From UBA5004 sp964342515 (GTDB taxonomy: Bacteria; Patescibacteriota; Minisyncoccia; Phycocordibacterales; Zambryskibacteraceae), in assembly GCA_964342515.1 (NCBI GenBank), contig CAYFFP010000001.1:1-64000 (forward strand): a stretch of 64,000 bases of DNA, written 5' to 3'. The first letter of the stretch is position 1. Each line of letters starts with the position of its first letter. The notes under the pieces were generated by a model. The model worked only from the letters and a program-made list of their open reading frames with translations. It did no database searches and was not told the DNA's origin. The position numbers were made by a program, and so were the translations under genes. Positions 1-7,545 of the stretch are shown here, one piece after another.

Positions 1-8
1 AATTCATT

Positions 9-100
9 TTGCCTCGCCTGCGCCGAGGCTTCGGCGGGCAGGCCGCCCGATTCATCCTAGTCCCGATTGCGGAGCAATCGCGGACGAGGAGCGAATTCCG
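9..100. repeat. Intergenic inverted-repeat element
   Basis: Two hairpins lie back to back. One is a GC-rich stem around 25-42 (GCCGA facing TCGGC). The other is a perfect 7-bp stem with CGATTGC at 64-70, loop GGA and GCAATCG at 74-80. No convincing gene covers this stretch, and the composition resembles dispersed palindromic repeats seen between genes in Parcubacteria-type genomes. The left end may continue outside the window. Confidence 0.45.
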
Positions 101-167
101 TTCGAGCTATTTCAAGAATACACCGCCAATAGAAAATTCCGACATCTGCATCGCGCATATGTCGGAA

Positions 168-515
168 TTACTTTGTTCCTTTCTCCCGCGCCGCGTACTC
201 CAAGTATTTGGGCGGGAAGACCGCGACGTGATAATGCGGCGGAAGGTGCTCGCGGATGACATTGATGACTCCGATACTCATCAGTTGCCAAAGGGTTCCG
301 TCGAACCACTTGCTACAGCGGCTGGGTGGCACACGCAAGTCGACAGCCATGCCGGTCGGATGCACCGACAGGAGATGGGCGTTAGACGGTTGCAGAACGA
401 TTGGCCGAGTGGCGCTGGTAACCGTCATTTTCTCTTCGCGGCAATTGGCTCGATAATCCGGTTCGAGCCGGTCAACGAAGAGCTTGGTTGTCGGCAAGGT
501 GTATTTGGACGACAC
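168..515 (-). CDS. Small M15/DUF5715-like zinc peptidase domain protein
   Basis: The 115-aa product carries the zinc-ligand pattern HPTGMAVDL followed about 35 residues later by HYHVAV. This resembles the H-x6-D ... H arrangement of VanY-like D,D-carboxypeptidases and DUF5715 proteins that act on peptidoglycan cross-links. The protein is short, has no signal peptide or membrane segment and represents only the catalytic core, so substrate and location are uncertain. The start is a GTG at 515. A TATAAG hexamer (526-521 on the minus strand) ends 5 nt before it, which fits the leaderless pattern seen elsewhere in the window. The gene is divergent from the membrane gene at 574. It could also be a degraded remnant of a larger peptidase. 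Confidence 0.55.
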   Translation of the reverse strand: MSSKYTLPTTKLFVDRLEPDYRANCREEKMTVTSATRPIVLQPSNAHLLSVHPTGMAVDLRVPPSRCSKWFDGTLWQLMSIGVINVIREHLPPHYHVAVFPPKYLEYAAREKGTK

Positions 516-538
516 ATCTACTTATATTAAAACACGAT

Positions 539-566
539 TTGCCAAAAAAATTGTGCGCACTATAAT
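539..566 (+). promoter_or_regulatory. Sigma-70-type promoter, leaderless geometry
   Basis: TTGCCA at 539-544 and a perfect TATAAT at 561-566 are separated by 16 nt. The start codon at 574 begins 7 nt after the -10, so transcription would begin at or next to the ATG. Confidence 0.65.
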
Positions 567-573
567 AGTGGCT

Positions 574-978
574 ATGAATGACTACGAGAATCACGGCGCT
601 TTGCGCCGGAACGCGGTGTGGCTGGTGGTTATGGCCGCTATTATCATCTTCGGTTTCCTGCTTTGGAACGGCTGGGACAAGGTCGTCAACGAAAAGGTCG
701 ACAGCTCCAGAACCATCACGGGCAACTTCAGTTGCCTGCCTTTGAAAGACGGCACCGTGCCGGAAGGGGATTGCACTCTGGGCGTTCGCGCCCGCGACGG
801 TTCCTATTATGCTCTCGACATCAGCCGCATTCAGGATGCCAATACCGACCTTAAGGCCGAAGATACCATTGCCGTAACCGGTTTCCTGCAGCCCGAGAGC
901 GCCGCGCTCGGTACCCAGTGGGAGGACTACGCGGTGGCCGGCGTGATTAAAGTGCACACTCTCCTCCGTACTCGTTAA
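574..978 (+). CDS. Membrane-anchored small protein, OB-fold-like
   Basis: The 134-aa protein has one N-terminal membrane segment (about residues 12-30, VWLVVMAAIIIFGFLLW). A soluble, presumably extracytoplasmic part of about 100 residues follows. Its pattern (GNFSCLPLK, CTLGVRARDGSYYALD, ITVTGFLQPE-like strand) is reminiscent of a small beta-barrel. I do not recognise a named family with confidence. The ATG at 574 is preferred over an upstream GTG at 484 because the TATAAT box at 561-566 lies between them and would leave the upstream codon untranscribed. The gene converges on comF and overlaps its 3' end by 4 nt. A function in envelope homeostasis would be a guess. Confidence 0.6.
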   Translation: MNDYENHGALRRNAVWLVVMAAIIIFGFLLWNGWDKVVNEKVDSSRTITGNFSCLPLKDGTVPEGDCTLGVRARDGSYYALDISRIQDANTDLKAEDTIAVTGFLQPESAALGTQWEDYAVAGVIKVHTLLRTR

Positions 979-1598
979 TGCGCCAGCGCGAAGCAGAATA
1001 TCTTTTTCGCGCCCGCTTCTTTTAGCGCGCGCCTCACTTCGGCAAATGTCGAGCCGGTGGTAACGACATCGTCTATCGCCACCACGCACCGTCCCGCGAC
1101 CACGGCGGGATTAAGAACCTTCATGGAGTTCTTGAGATTCTTTCGGCGCTCCTCTCTGGTGGCAGTCTTGGTCTGGCTCTCGGTGTGGCGCGCCTTAGAG
1201 AGTTGTCTCGCCAGATATTTATACCGGTTTTCTTTATCGCGGCGTTTGACGGCGGCAGCAAGCAGTTCGCACTGGTTCCAGCCGCGCTCGAAACGGCGTT
1301 TGTCAGAAATTGGTATCGGCAGAAGCAGCACGGTTTCAAATTTCCCGAAGATATTATGTTCCTCAAGTTCGGCGGCGATAAAGTCATAAAGAATTTCCCC
1401 CACGCGGTCTGAAAGCACTTTGTTGCCGGCGTACTTTATCTCCCAGATAATCTCTTTTACCACCGGATGCGAATAATTAAATAATGCCGTAACGCCATCC
1501 TCCGACTCCGATAAGTTTACCGGCAGAGATTCAAGAGGGAGTGACTCCAGCTCGATAGCTCGCGGACTCTTCGGAAATAAAAAATCTAAAATCCACAT
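975..1598 (-). CDS. comF: ComF family phosphoribosyltransferase-like protein
   Basis: The 207-aa protein ends with a PRPP-binding loop (VVAIDDVVTTGSTFAEV, about residues 175-191) and contains the ERGWNQ motif typical of ComF/GntX proteins, which work with the DNA-uptake machinery. Most family members begin with a four-cysteine zinc finger, and this one has no CxxC pair at its N-terminus, so it is a shortened version. It is divergent from pilM, next to the type IV pilus locus, which fits a role in natural competence. Its minus-strand -10 (TAAGAT) overlaps the -10 of pilM and lies 6 nt before its ATG. Confidence 0.8.
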   Translation of the reverse strand: MWILDFLFPKSPRAIELESLPLESLPVNLSESEDGVTALFNYSHPVVKEIIWEIKYAGNKVLSDRVGEILYDFIAAELEEHNIFGKFETVLLLPIPISDKRRFERGWNQCELLAAAVKRRDKENRYKYLARQLSKARHTESQTKTATREERRKNLKNSMKVLNPAVVAGRCVVAIDDVVTTGSTFAEVRRALKEAGAKKIFCFALAH

Positions 1599-1600
1599 GC

Positions 1601-1610
1601 TATAATCTTA
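1601..1610. promoter_or_regulatory. Overlapping divergent -10 elements (comF / pilM)
   Basis: On the plus strand TATAAT occupies 1601-1606, 8 nt before the pilM ATG at 1615. On the minus strand TAAGAT occupies 1610-1605, 6 nt before the comF ATG at 1598. The two hexamers share two base pairs, so only one could be melted by RNA polymerase at a time. No clear -35 was assigned for either. Confidence 0.5.
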
Positions 1611-1614
1611 TCAA

Positions 1615-2730
1615 ATGTCTTTGTTTACCGGTCTATTCGGCAAAAAAAGCGAAGAGCGCGTTATCGGTGTTGACATCGGCTCGTCCGCCATAAAAATCGT
1701 CCAGTTGAGAAAGAAGGGCGCGCAGGCGATTCTCGAGACTTACGGTGCTCTCGCTCTCGGCCCTTATGGAGGCGCCGCTATCGGCCAAGCGGTTCAGCTT
1801 TCTCCGGACAAGGTAGCCCTTGCTCTGACGGACCTGATGAAAGAGAGGGAGGTCAACATTACCACCAAGCGCTCCGGGCTCTCCATTCCTTTCGCTTCCT
1901 CTCTCATGTCGGTAATCGAGATGCCGCCGGTAAGTTCCCAAGAGCTTGCCACCATGGTGCCGTTTGAGGCGCGCAAATACATTCCGGTGCCGATAGGGGA
2001 AGTGACGCTTGACTGGTCGGTTATTCCGAGAAACGAAGTGGAATCGTCAGGTGAGACAGAAGCCGTCTCCCAGACGGCTTCTGTCTCGGGGAAGATTGAG
2101 GTCTTGGTGGTGGCCATACACAACGAGACTATCGCGCGGTATCAGAAAATCGCTGAAGTCGCGGGACTCGACGCCGGATTCTTCGAAATAGAGCTTTTCT
2201 CCACGCAGCGCTCGGTGCTCGATGAGGCCCTGCGGCCGGTGCTCATCATGGATATGGGCGCGGCCACCACCAAGCTCTACATCGTCGAAAGAGGCGTTAT
2301 CAAAGCATCGCACACCGTCAGCCGCGGCTCGCAGGATATTACCGCCGCCTTAGCCAGATCTCTCGGCGTGCCGGTTGAGCAGGCGGAGATAATGAAAAGA
2401 GAGGTCGGACTGACGGGTTCCGACCAAGACCTTACGGACGTGATAAAATTGGTGCTCGACTATATCTTCGCGGAAATAAATAATGTCGTGCTCGCCTTCG
2501 AGAAGAAGTACAACAAGACGGTGGCTAAAACTATTTTAGTCGGCGGCGGCGCGGCGCTCAAAGGCCTTAGAGAGCTCGCCCAAATTGATTTGAAGACTGA
2601 AGTGGAGACCGGCATGCCTTTCAATAAAGTATCGGCGCCGGCCTTTCTCGACAAAATTCTTCATGATATCGGTCCGGAGTTTGCCGTAGCCATCGGCCTC
2701 GCCCTCCGCCGCCTTGCGGAGGGAGAGTAA
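1615..2730 (+). CDS. pilM: Type IV pilus assembly protein PilM
   Basis: The 371-aa protein is an actin/FtsA-like ATPase that sits on the cytoplasmic face and binds the PilN tail. The phosphate-1 motif VIGVDIGSSAIKIVQL is at residues 17-32. A second nucleotide motif (LIMDMGAATTKLYI) occurs near residue 210, and the adenosine motif LVGGGAALKG near residue 312. It opens the pilMNO-B-T-C run. A perfect 16-bp palindrome at 2053-2087 lies inside the gene and encodes residues with no obvious family counterpart (GETEAVSQTASVSG), which suggests an in-frame insertion. The length otherwise matches the family. Expression is probably from the TATAAT 8 nt before the start. Confidence 0.92.
   Translation: MSLFTGLFGKKSEERVIGVDIGSSAIKIVQLRKKGAQAILETYGALALGPYGGAAIGQAVQLSPDKVALALTDLMKEREVNITTKRSGLSIPFASSLMSVIEMPPVSSQELATMVPFEARKYIPVPIGEVTLDWSVIPRNEVESSGETEAVSQTASVSGKIEVLVVAIHNETIARYQKIAEVAGLDAGFFEIELFSTQRSVLDEALRPVLIMDMGAATTKLYIVERGVIKASHTVSRGSQDITAALARSLGVPVEQAEIMKREVGLTGSDQDLTDVIKLVLDYIFAEINNVVLAFEKKYNKTVAKTILVGGGAALKGLRELAQIDLKTEVETGMPFNKVSAPAFLDKILHDIGPEFAVAIGLALRRLAEGE
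2053..2087. repeat. Perfect 16-bp palindrome inside pilM
   Basis: GAGACAGAAGCCGTCT at 2053-2068 is the exact reverse complement of 2072-2087, with a CCC loop. It is read in frame within pilM and contributes about 12 residues. Confidence 0.8.
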
Positions 2731-2768
2731 GTATGCTACCCTTGTGTTTAGGAAGGGAGGTGGTTAAG

Positions 2769-2984
2769 TTGACTGAAATCGCACGGCGCAAGAATTTTTT
2801 AATCATCGAAGGCCGACTGCTTGCCGAAGGCAAGCGGGGGCACCTTACGCCGGAAGAGTGGATGTACGCATACACTCAGATTGCCGACGAACTCATCGGA
2901 GCTCAAGTGGAAGTGTTTGCCGGTCTCGAAAAGCGCATTCGCAACCGGATCGTGGAACGCGCGTTGGCCGCTGCCGCGGATTGA
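2769..2984 (+). CDS. Small hypothetical protein
   Basis: The 71-aa product reads from a TTG at 2769 preceded at ideal distance by GGGAGG (2756-2761). The upstream ATG at 2733 has no ribosome-binding site and overlaps the end of pilM closely. The product is charged and helical (ARRKNFLIIEGRLLAEGK, then an IADELIGAQVEVFAGLEKRIR helix) with no recognised domain, signal or membrane segment. A hairpin-plus-T terminator follows at 3015-3060. The gene has a strong Shine-Dalgarno sequence and its own terminator, unlike the surrounding pilus genes. The exact function is unknown. Confidence 0.5.
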   Translation: MTEIARRKNFLIIEGRLLAEGKRGHLTPEEWMYAYTQIADELIGAQVEVFAGLEKRIRNRIVERALAAAAD

Positions 2985-3014
2985 GGCGCCTATGACCTAC
3001 CTCGTTGTCGTTTG

Positions 3015-3060
3015 AGAAGCGCTTGTTATCAACATCTGATATCGGGCGCTTTTCTGTTTT
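3015..3060 (+). terminator. Probable rho-independent terminator
   Basis: AGAAGCGC at 3015-3022 can pair with GCGCTTTTCT at 3046-3055 with a small bulge, followed by GTTTTTG. It sits 30 nt after the stop of the small gene at 2984 and before the promoter of the pilN-like gene. Confidence 0.5.
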
Positions 3061-3081
3061 TGTTCTATAATTTAGAGACAA

Positions 3082-3726
3082 ATGCCTCCGAAATTTCAAT
3101 CATCTTTCATTCCCAAGGGGCCGGTTGGAATTGATTCCCCCATGCCGCAGGCGAGAAGATTCGCCAAGAGCGACTTAGTAACGCTTGCGTCGACGCTGAT
3201 TTTTGCCGTCTCGGTTATTTCGGCCGCCGGAGTGTTTCTCTATAAATTTTATTTAAACCAGCGGATAGCCGGAATGGAAGCGGGTCTTGAGAGTGTCAGG
3301 GCGGATATCGCGGAAGGAGGAGTGGAGGAGCTTATCAAGCTCGATAGCCGCATAATCTCTACCCAAACTCTCATTAATAACCATCGCATCATCTCTCCGC
3401 TTTTCAGGTTTCTCGAGTCCTCGACGCCTAAAACGGTGCGCTTTACCGAATTCAATTTCTCCGTTACGGAGAAGGGGCCGGAGCTGACACTCGGGGGCGT
3501 TGCCCGCGGTTATGCCGACCTAGCTCTCCAAGCGGAACTTATAAACCAGAATAATCAATTCAAAGACCCCATCTTCTCGGATCTTAATCTCGACCAGAAC
3601 GGTAATGTCGCATTTTCCCTCAAACTCTCCGTCGACCCGCTGCTCCTTTCTTACGGCCGCTCGGTCTTGTCCTTACCCGCCCCGTCCTCGGCGGGGCCGC
3701 AAGCCACTTCGACCCCGAACAACTAA
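3082..3726 (+). CDS. pilN: PilN-like type IV pilus inner-membrane protein
   Basis: The 214-aa protein has a cytoplasmic N-terminal tail of about 30 residues. One membrane helix follows (about residues 33-53, LVTLASTLIFAVSVISAAGVF). A coiled-coil-like stretch and a periplasmic-side domain complete it, the layout of PilN, which connects PilM to PilO. The family is poorly conserved, so the call rests mainly on topology and position between pilM and the pilO-like gene. TATAAT at 3066-3071 ends 10 nt before the ATG. The C-terminus is a low-complexity Ser/Pro tail. Confidence 0.75.
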   Translation: MPPKFQSSFIPKGPVGIDSPMPQARRFAKSDLVTLASTLIFAVSVISAAGVFLYKFYLNQRIAGMEAGLESVRADIAEGGVEELIKLDSRIISTQTLINNHRIISPLFRFLESSTPKTVRFTEFNFSVTEKGPELTLGGVARGYADLALQAELINQNNQFKDPIFSDLNLDQNGNVAFSLKLSVDPLLLSYGRSVLSLPAPSSAGPQATSTPNN

Positions 3727-3727
3727 T

Positions 3728-4456
3728 ATGAGAATAAAACCCCTCATCTTAATACTTCTCGCTCTCGGCCTCTTCTACACTTTTACCAGACCGCAATACC
3801 GCCAAGCTAAAGAATTGCGCGCGACGGCGGCCGAATATAGTGAGATTATCGACAACGTGGAAAAAATCGCCGAAACCCGCGACCGGCTACTCGTTGATTA
3901 CGAAAAGATCCCTCCAGTCGAGTTGGACCGGCTCACTAAAGTTTTGCCGGACAATGTCGACAGCGTGCGTCTGGCTCTTGACCTTGAAACTATCGCTTCA
4001 GCTCACGGCATTTCCATAAGTGACGTTAAGGTCGAGACCGATGTCGATCGGGGAGTCAGTCTGCCGCAGCTTCCCGAGTACGCTCTGCCCTACGGGAAGG
4101 TGGCGGTCTCCTTCAGTTTCGTTTCCAATTACGGAAACTTTACGAGCTTTCTGTCCGACTTGGAGAAAAGTCTGCGCGTCATGGACGTAAAGAGAGCATC
4201 CTTCAGGGTAAGCGAGACCGGCTTTTACGAACACGGCATCACGGTAGAAACTTATTGGCTTACCGAAACTCCGGCCGCGCTCTCTAGAGCTCTGGGAGCG
4301 GACCTGCTCCAACTCTCCAACGGTCTCTCTAAGGTAACTTTGAACCAAGAACTTTTCTCAAGTTTAAGCTACCGCAATCTATCCGACTGGAGCACCGCTC
4401 TGCCAGAAGCACCAGTGGGCAGAGCCAATCCCTTCGAACGTTTAGGCGTGGATTAA
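3728..4456 (+). CDS. pilO: PilO-like type IV pilus assembly protein
   Basis: The 242-aa protein starts at ATG 3728, immediately after the pilN stop, with a membrane helix at residues 4-19 (KPLILILLALGLFYTF). A predicted coiled coil of about 40 residues and an alpha/beta domain (KVAVSFSFVSNYGNFTSFLSDLEKS) follow, as in PilO, the partner of PilN in the alignment subcomplex. An upstream in-frame start at 3605 lies within pilN and is not used in this annotation. The assignment depends on topology and gene order. Confidence 0.75.
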   Translation: MRIKPLILILLALGLFYTFTRPQYRQAKELRATAAEYSEIIDNVEKIAETRDRLLVDYEKIPPVELDRLTKVLPDNVDSVRLALDLETIASAHGISISDVKVETDVDRGVSLPQLPEYALPYGKVAVSFSFVSNYGNFTSFLSDLEKSLRVMDVKRASFRVSETGFYEHGITVETYWLTETPAALSRALGADLLQLSNGLSKVTLNQELFSSLSYRNLSDWSTALPEAPVGRANPFERLGVD

Positions 4457-4485
4457 ATTAAACACGCTTCCTTTATGCCCCTTTT

Positions 4486-6051
4486 ATGTCTATTGCGACC
4501 AAAAGCCTAAAAAATGTCGAAATCGCGGGCAATGTTCTTGAATTTATTCCCCAAGACTCGGCCATCCACTACCGGATAGTGCCGCTTGGAATCAAGGACG
4601 GCGTGCTCGAGGTCGGGGCCCTTAATCCGAATGATCTCGAAGCGCGGGATGCGTTAAACTTCATCTCCGCCAAGATTGGCATGCCTTATAAGCTCTACGC
4701 CATAAACGAAGAGGATTTCCAAACCGCGCTCGGGAAGTACGAAGGATTATCGGGGGAAGTAACCAAGTCGCTCTCGGAGCTTGAGTCCGAGCTCTCCACC
4801 GAAGCCACCTCGGAATCCAAAAAATCCAAGGAAAGTGGAGCGGAAGAAAAGACCGAAACCGCCAGAATCGTCGAAGATGCTCCGGTAACGAAAATCGTCG
4901 CCACCATCGTAAGTTACGCCTCCGAAGGCAAGGCTTCCGACATCCACATCGAGCCGACGCGGGAGAACGTGCGCGTGCGCTTCCGCGTGGACGGAGAACT
5001 TAATACCTCGCTCATTCTCCCGCTCAAAGTCCATTCGGCGGTGGTGGCGCGCATCAAAATTCTCTCGAACATGCGTCTCGATGAAAAAAGGAAACCGCAG
5101 GACGGCAGATTCTCCGCCACTATCGCGGAGCGGAAAATCGACTTCCGCGTCTCCACCTTCCCGACCTATTACGGCGAGAAGATAGTCATGCGTATTCTCG
5201 ATCAATCCCAAGGCATCAGGACCTTGGACGACCTGGAGTTCTCGGAGAAGAATCTCAAGATAATCAGAGAGGCGCTCAAGCGTCCGTACGGACTTATTCT
5301 CATCTCGGGACCTACCGGCTCGGGCAAATCCACCACTCTCTACGCCATGCTTAACGAGTTGGACCGCGACCATCGAAACGTCCTGTCGCTCGAGGATCCG
5401 ATCGAGTATTCCATCGACGGCGTCTCGCAGTCGCAAATCTATCCCGAGATTGACTATACCTTCGCCACCGGTCTCCGCACCACTTTCCGCCAAGATCCGG
5501 ATATCATCATGGTGGGGGAAATACGGGACAAGGAAACCGCCCAGCTCGCCATCCAAGCGGCGCTGACCGGCCACCTAGTGTTTTCCACCATCCACACCAA
5601 CAATGCCATAGGAGTGATACCGCGCCTCGTCAACATGGGGGTAGAGCCGTATCTCATCGCTCCCACTTTAATCCTTGTCATGGCCCAGAGACTGGTAAGG
5701 AAGCTCTGCCCGGACGGAGGCAAAGCCATAGAGATTAAAGATTCCATCAAACTGATGATAGATAAGCAATTCGAAGACCTGCCCGAAAAGTTTAAAAAAG
5801 AAATTCCTTTCGGCAAAGAAATGTACGGAATAGTGCCGACTAAGGAGTGTCTGACCGGCATCTCGGGCCGCGTGGCCGTTACGGAAGTCATCGAAATGGA
5901 TAATGATCTGGAAACGGCTATTCTTCAAAACGCGGCGGAACCGGAGCTTTACAAAGTGGCGCGGGACAAGGGAGTACTTTCCATGAAAGAAGACGCCATT
6001 CTTAAGGCGATGCGGAGAATCGTGCCGTTCGAGGAAATTAATACGCTATAA
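4486..6051 (+). CDS. pilB: Type IV pilus extension ATPase PilB (GspE family)
   Basis: The 521-aa hexameric ATPase drives pilus extension. It shows Walker A GPTGSGKST near residue 275, the Asp box (RTTFRQDPDIIMVGEIRD, Walker B) near residue 330 and the His box (TGHLVFSTIHTN) near residue 365. The N-terminal MshEN-like domain (about residues 10-85) is followed by a Ser/Glu-rich linker. The usual four-cysteine zinc motif is reduced to two cysteines (KLCPDG, KECLTGISGR), so zinc binding as in classical GspE looks lost. It belongs to the co-directional pilus operon. Confidence 0.92.
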   Translation: MSIATKSLKNVEIAGNVLEFIPQDSAIHYRIVPLGIKDGVLEVGALNPNDLEARDALNFISAKIGMPYKLYAINEEDFQTALGKYEGLSGEVTKSLSELESELSTEATSESKKSKESGAEEKTETARIVEDAPVTKIVATIVSYASEGKASDIHIEPTRENVRVRFRVDGELNTSLILPLKVHSAVVARIKILSNMRLDEKRKPQDGRFSATIAERKIDFRVSTFPTYYGEKIVMRILDQSQGIRTLDDLEFSEKNLKIIREALKRPYGLILISGPTGSGKSTTLYAMLNELDRDHRNVLSLEDPIEYSIDGVSQSQIYPEIDYTFATGLRTTFRQDPDIIMVGEIRDKETAQLAIQAALTGHLVFSTIHTNNAIGVIPRLVNMGVEPYLIAPTLILVMAQRLVRKLCPDGGKAIEIKDSIKLMIDKQFEDLPEKFKKEIPFGKEMYGIVPTKECLTGISGRVAVTEVIEMDNDLETAILQNAAEPELYKVARDKGVLSMKEDAILKAMRRIVPFEEINTL

Positions 6052-6055
6052 TAAG

Positions 6056-6451
6056 ATGATGGCAAAAAAGTATTCAATTCTTCTGGTGGACGACGACAAG
6101 TTCCTCCTAGAGATGTACCGCAAGAAGTTCGAGCAAGCGGGCGCGGAGGTGGATTTGGCGGTGGGTTCGGCGGAAGCGCTCGGCAAGCTGCGCGAGGGTA
6201 AAAATCCGGACATTCTTATCTTAGACATCATCATGCCCTCCATGGACGGACTGGAGCTCCTCGCTGCCATCCGTAAGGAGAACCTCGCTCCCGATTCGGT
6301 GGTTATCATGCTTACCAACGAGAGCAATAAAGAGAAAATAGAGAAAGCCAAAGCTCTCGGCATCAGAGGTTATATCGTCAAGGCGACCTCGATCCCGAGC
6401 GAGGTGGTCGAGGAGACTTTCAAAATCGCCAATCTAAGCGCCGGAAAATAA
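6056..6451 (+). CDS. Single-domain CheY-like response regulator
   Basis: The 131-aa receiver domain has acidic residues in VDDDKF, the phosphoacceptor aspartate in ILILDIIMPSMDG (about residue 58), the conserved Thr/Ser in MLTNES and the Lys in YIVKAT. There is no output domain, so it must act by protein contact. Its position between pilB and pilT suggests that it adjusts pilus extension or retraction. No histidine kinase is in the window. TATAAT at 6047-6052 overlaps the pilB stop. The two possible ATGs (6056, 6059) lie 3 and 6 nt after it, and the second fits the leaderless spacing better. Confidence 0.85.
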   Translation: MMAKKYSILLVDDDKFLLEMYRKKFEQAGAEVDLAVGSAEALGKLREGKNPDILILDIIMPSMDGLELLAAIRKENLAPDSVVIMLTNESNKEKIEKAKALGIRGYIVKATSIPSEVVEETFKIANLSAGK

Positions 6452-6452
6452 A

Positions 6453-7520
6453 ATGAATTCGCAACAGGAGAGAATGTTGAAAGAGTTGGTGGAAATCGTG
6501 GCCAAAGAGGGCGCCTCCGATCTCCATCTCTCCGAAAGCCGGCCCCCGATAATCCGCGTTTCCGGATTCTTAATCCCTCTGGTCAAACTTCAGATTTTGT
6601 CGAATGAGGAGATGAAGGGATTCCTTTCCATCCTGTTTAGTCCTTTAAATAAAGAAGAATTCGAGAAAGACAAAGAAACAAACTTCGCTTGGAGCGACGA
6701 TAAATCAAGACGTTTCCGCTGCAACGCGTATCTCTCCATGGGCAGAATCAATGTCGCTATGCGCCTTATCCCCAAGGAGATCAAAGGTTTCGAGGAGCTT
6801 AATCTGCCGCCCATTCTCGAAAGCTTCGCCAAGCGCCAGCAGGGATTTTTCCTCGTAGTGGGGCCGGTGGGAGTCGGCAAATCGACCACGCTGGCCGCCA
6901 TGATAGAAGTAGTCAATCGCGAGCGGCTGGAGCACATCATCACCATAGAGGACCCGATTGAATTTGTTTTCGAACCCAAGAAAGCGCTCATTGACCAGCG
7001 GGAGGTAAAAATCGATACGCCCGATTTCCCCTCGGCGCTTAAGGGCATGTTCCGGCAAGACGCGGACGTGGTGATGATCGGCGAGATGCGCGACAGAGAG
7101 ACTATCTCTACCGCCGTCTCGGCGGCCGAGACCGGCCACTTGGTGCTCTCGACTCTCCATACCAACACCGCCGGACAGACGGTGGACCGCATCATCGACT
7201 CCTTTCCGGCAGACCAGCAGACTCAAATCAGGATCCAGCTGGCCAGTTCGCTCTTGGGCATTTTCTCGCAACGGCTTGTCCCGCGCATTTCCGGCGGACT
7301 GATTCCCGCCTTCGAACTGCTCATCAATAATAACGCTATCGCCAATCTCATCCGCGAGCGACGAACGCAAGAGATTAATTCCGTTATCGAGACCGGCTCG
7401 GAAGAGGGCATGATAGACCTTAACCGGTCGCTCGCGGAATTGGTCCGCAAGGGCGAGATTACCGTCGAAAATGCGTTTCTTTACTCGACCTCTCCGCGCA
7501 CGCTCGAGCGGATGCTCTGA
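6453..7520 (+). CDS. pilT: Type IV pilus retraction ATPase PilT
   Basis: The 355-aa ATPase powers pilus retraction and thus twitching and DNA uptake. Seen are Walker A GPVGVGKST (about residue 138), the Asp box FRQDADVVMIGEMRD (about residues 205-219), the His box TGHLVLSTLHTN and the PilT-type N-terminus (EGASDLHLSESRPPIIRVSG). It lacks the long N-terminal domain of PilB, which separates the two paralogues. It starts 1 nt after the response regulator stop, consistent with translational coupling. Confidence 0.92.
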   Translation: MNSQQERMLKELVEIVAKEGASDLHLSESRPPIIRVSGFLIPLVKLQILSNEEMKGFLSILFSPLNKEEFEKDKETNFAWSDDKSRRFRCNAYLSMGRINVAMRLIPKEIKGFEELNLPPILESFAKRQQGFFLVVGPVGVGKSTTLAAMIEVVNRERLEHIITIEDPIEFVFEPKKALIDQREVKIDTPDFPSALKGMFRQDADVVMIGEMRDRETISTAVSAAETGHLVLSTLHTNTAGQTVDRIIDSFPADQQTQIRIQLASSLLGIFSQRLVPRISGGLIPAFELLINNNAIANLIRERRTQEINSVIETGSEEGMIDLNRSLAELVRKGEITVENAFLYSTSPRTLERML

Positions 7521-7545
7521 AATATTTAAATATTTAAAAATTTAA

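Noticed and set aside
472..1089. 205-aa minus-strand frame across the membrane gene and comF end
   Set aside because: Overlaps two better supported genes and lacks protein-like composition.
4747..5574. 275-aa frame opposite pilB
   Set aside because: It lies entirely antisense to a conserved ATPase gene and has no recognisable motif. It is a GC-rich shadow frame.
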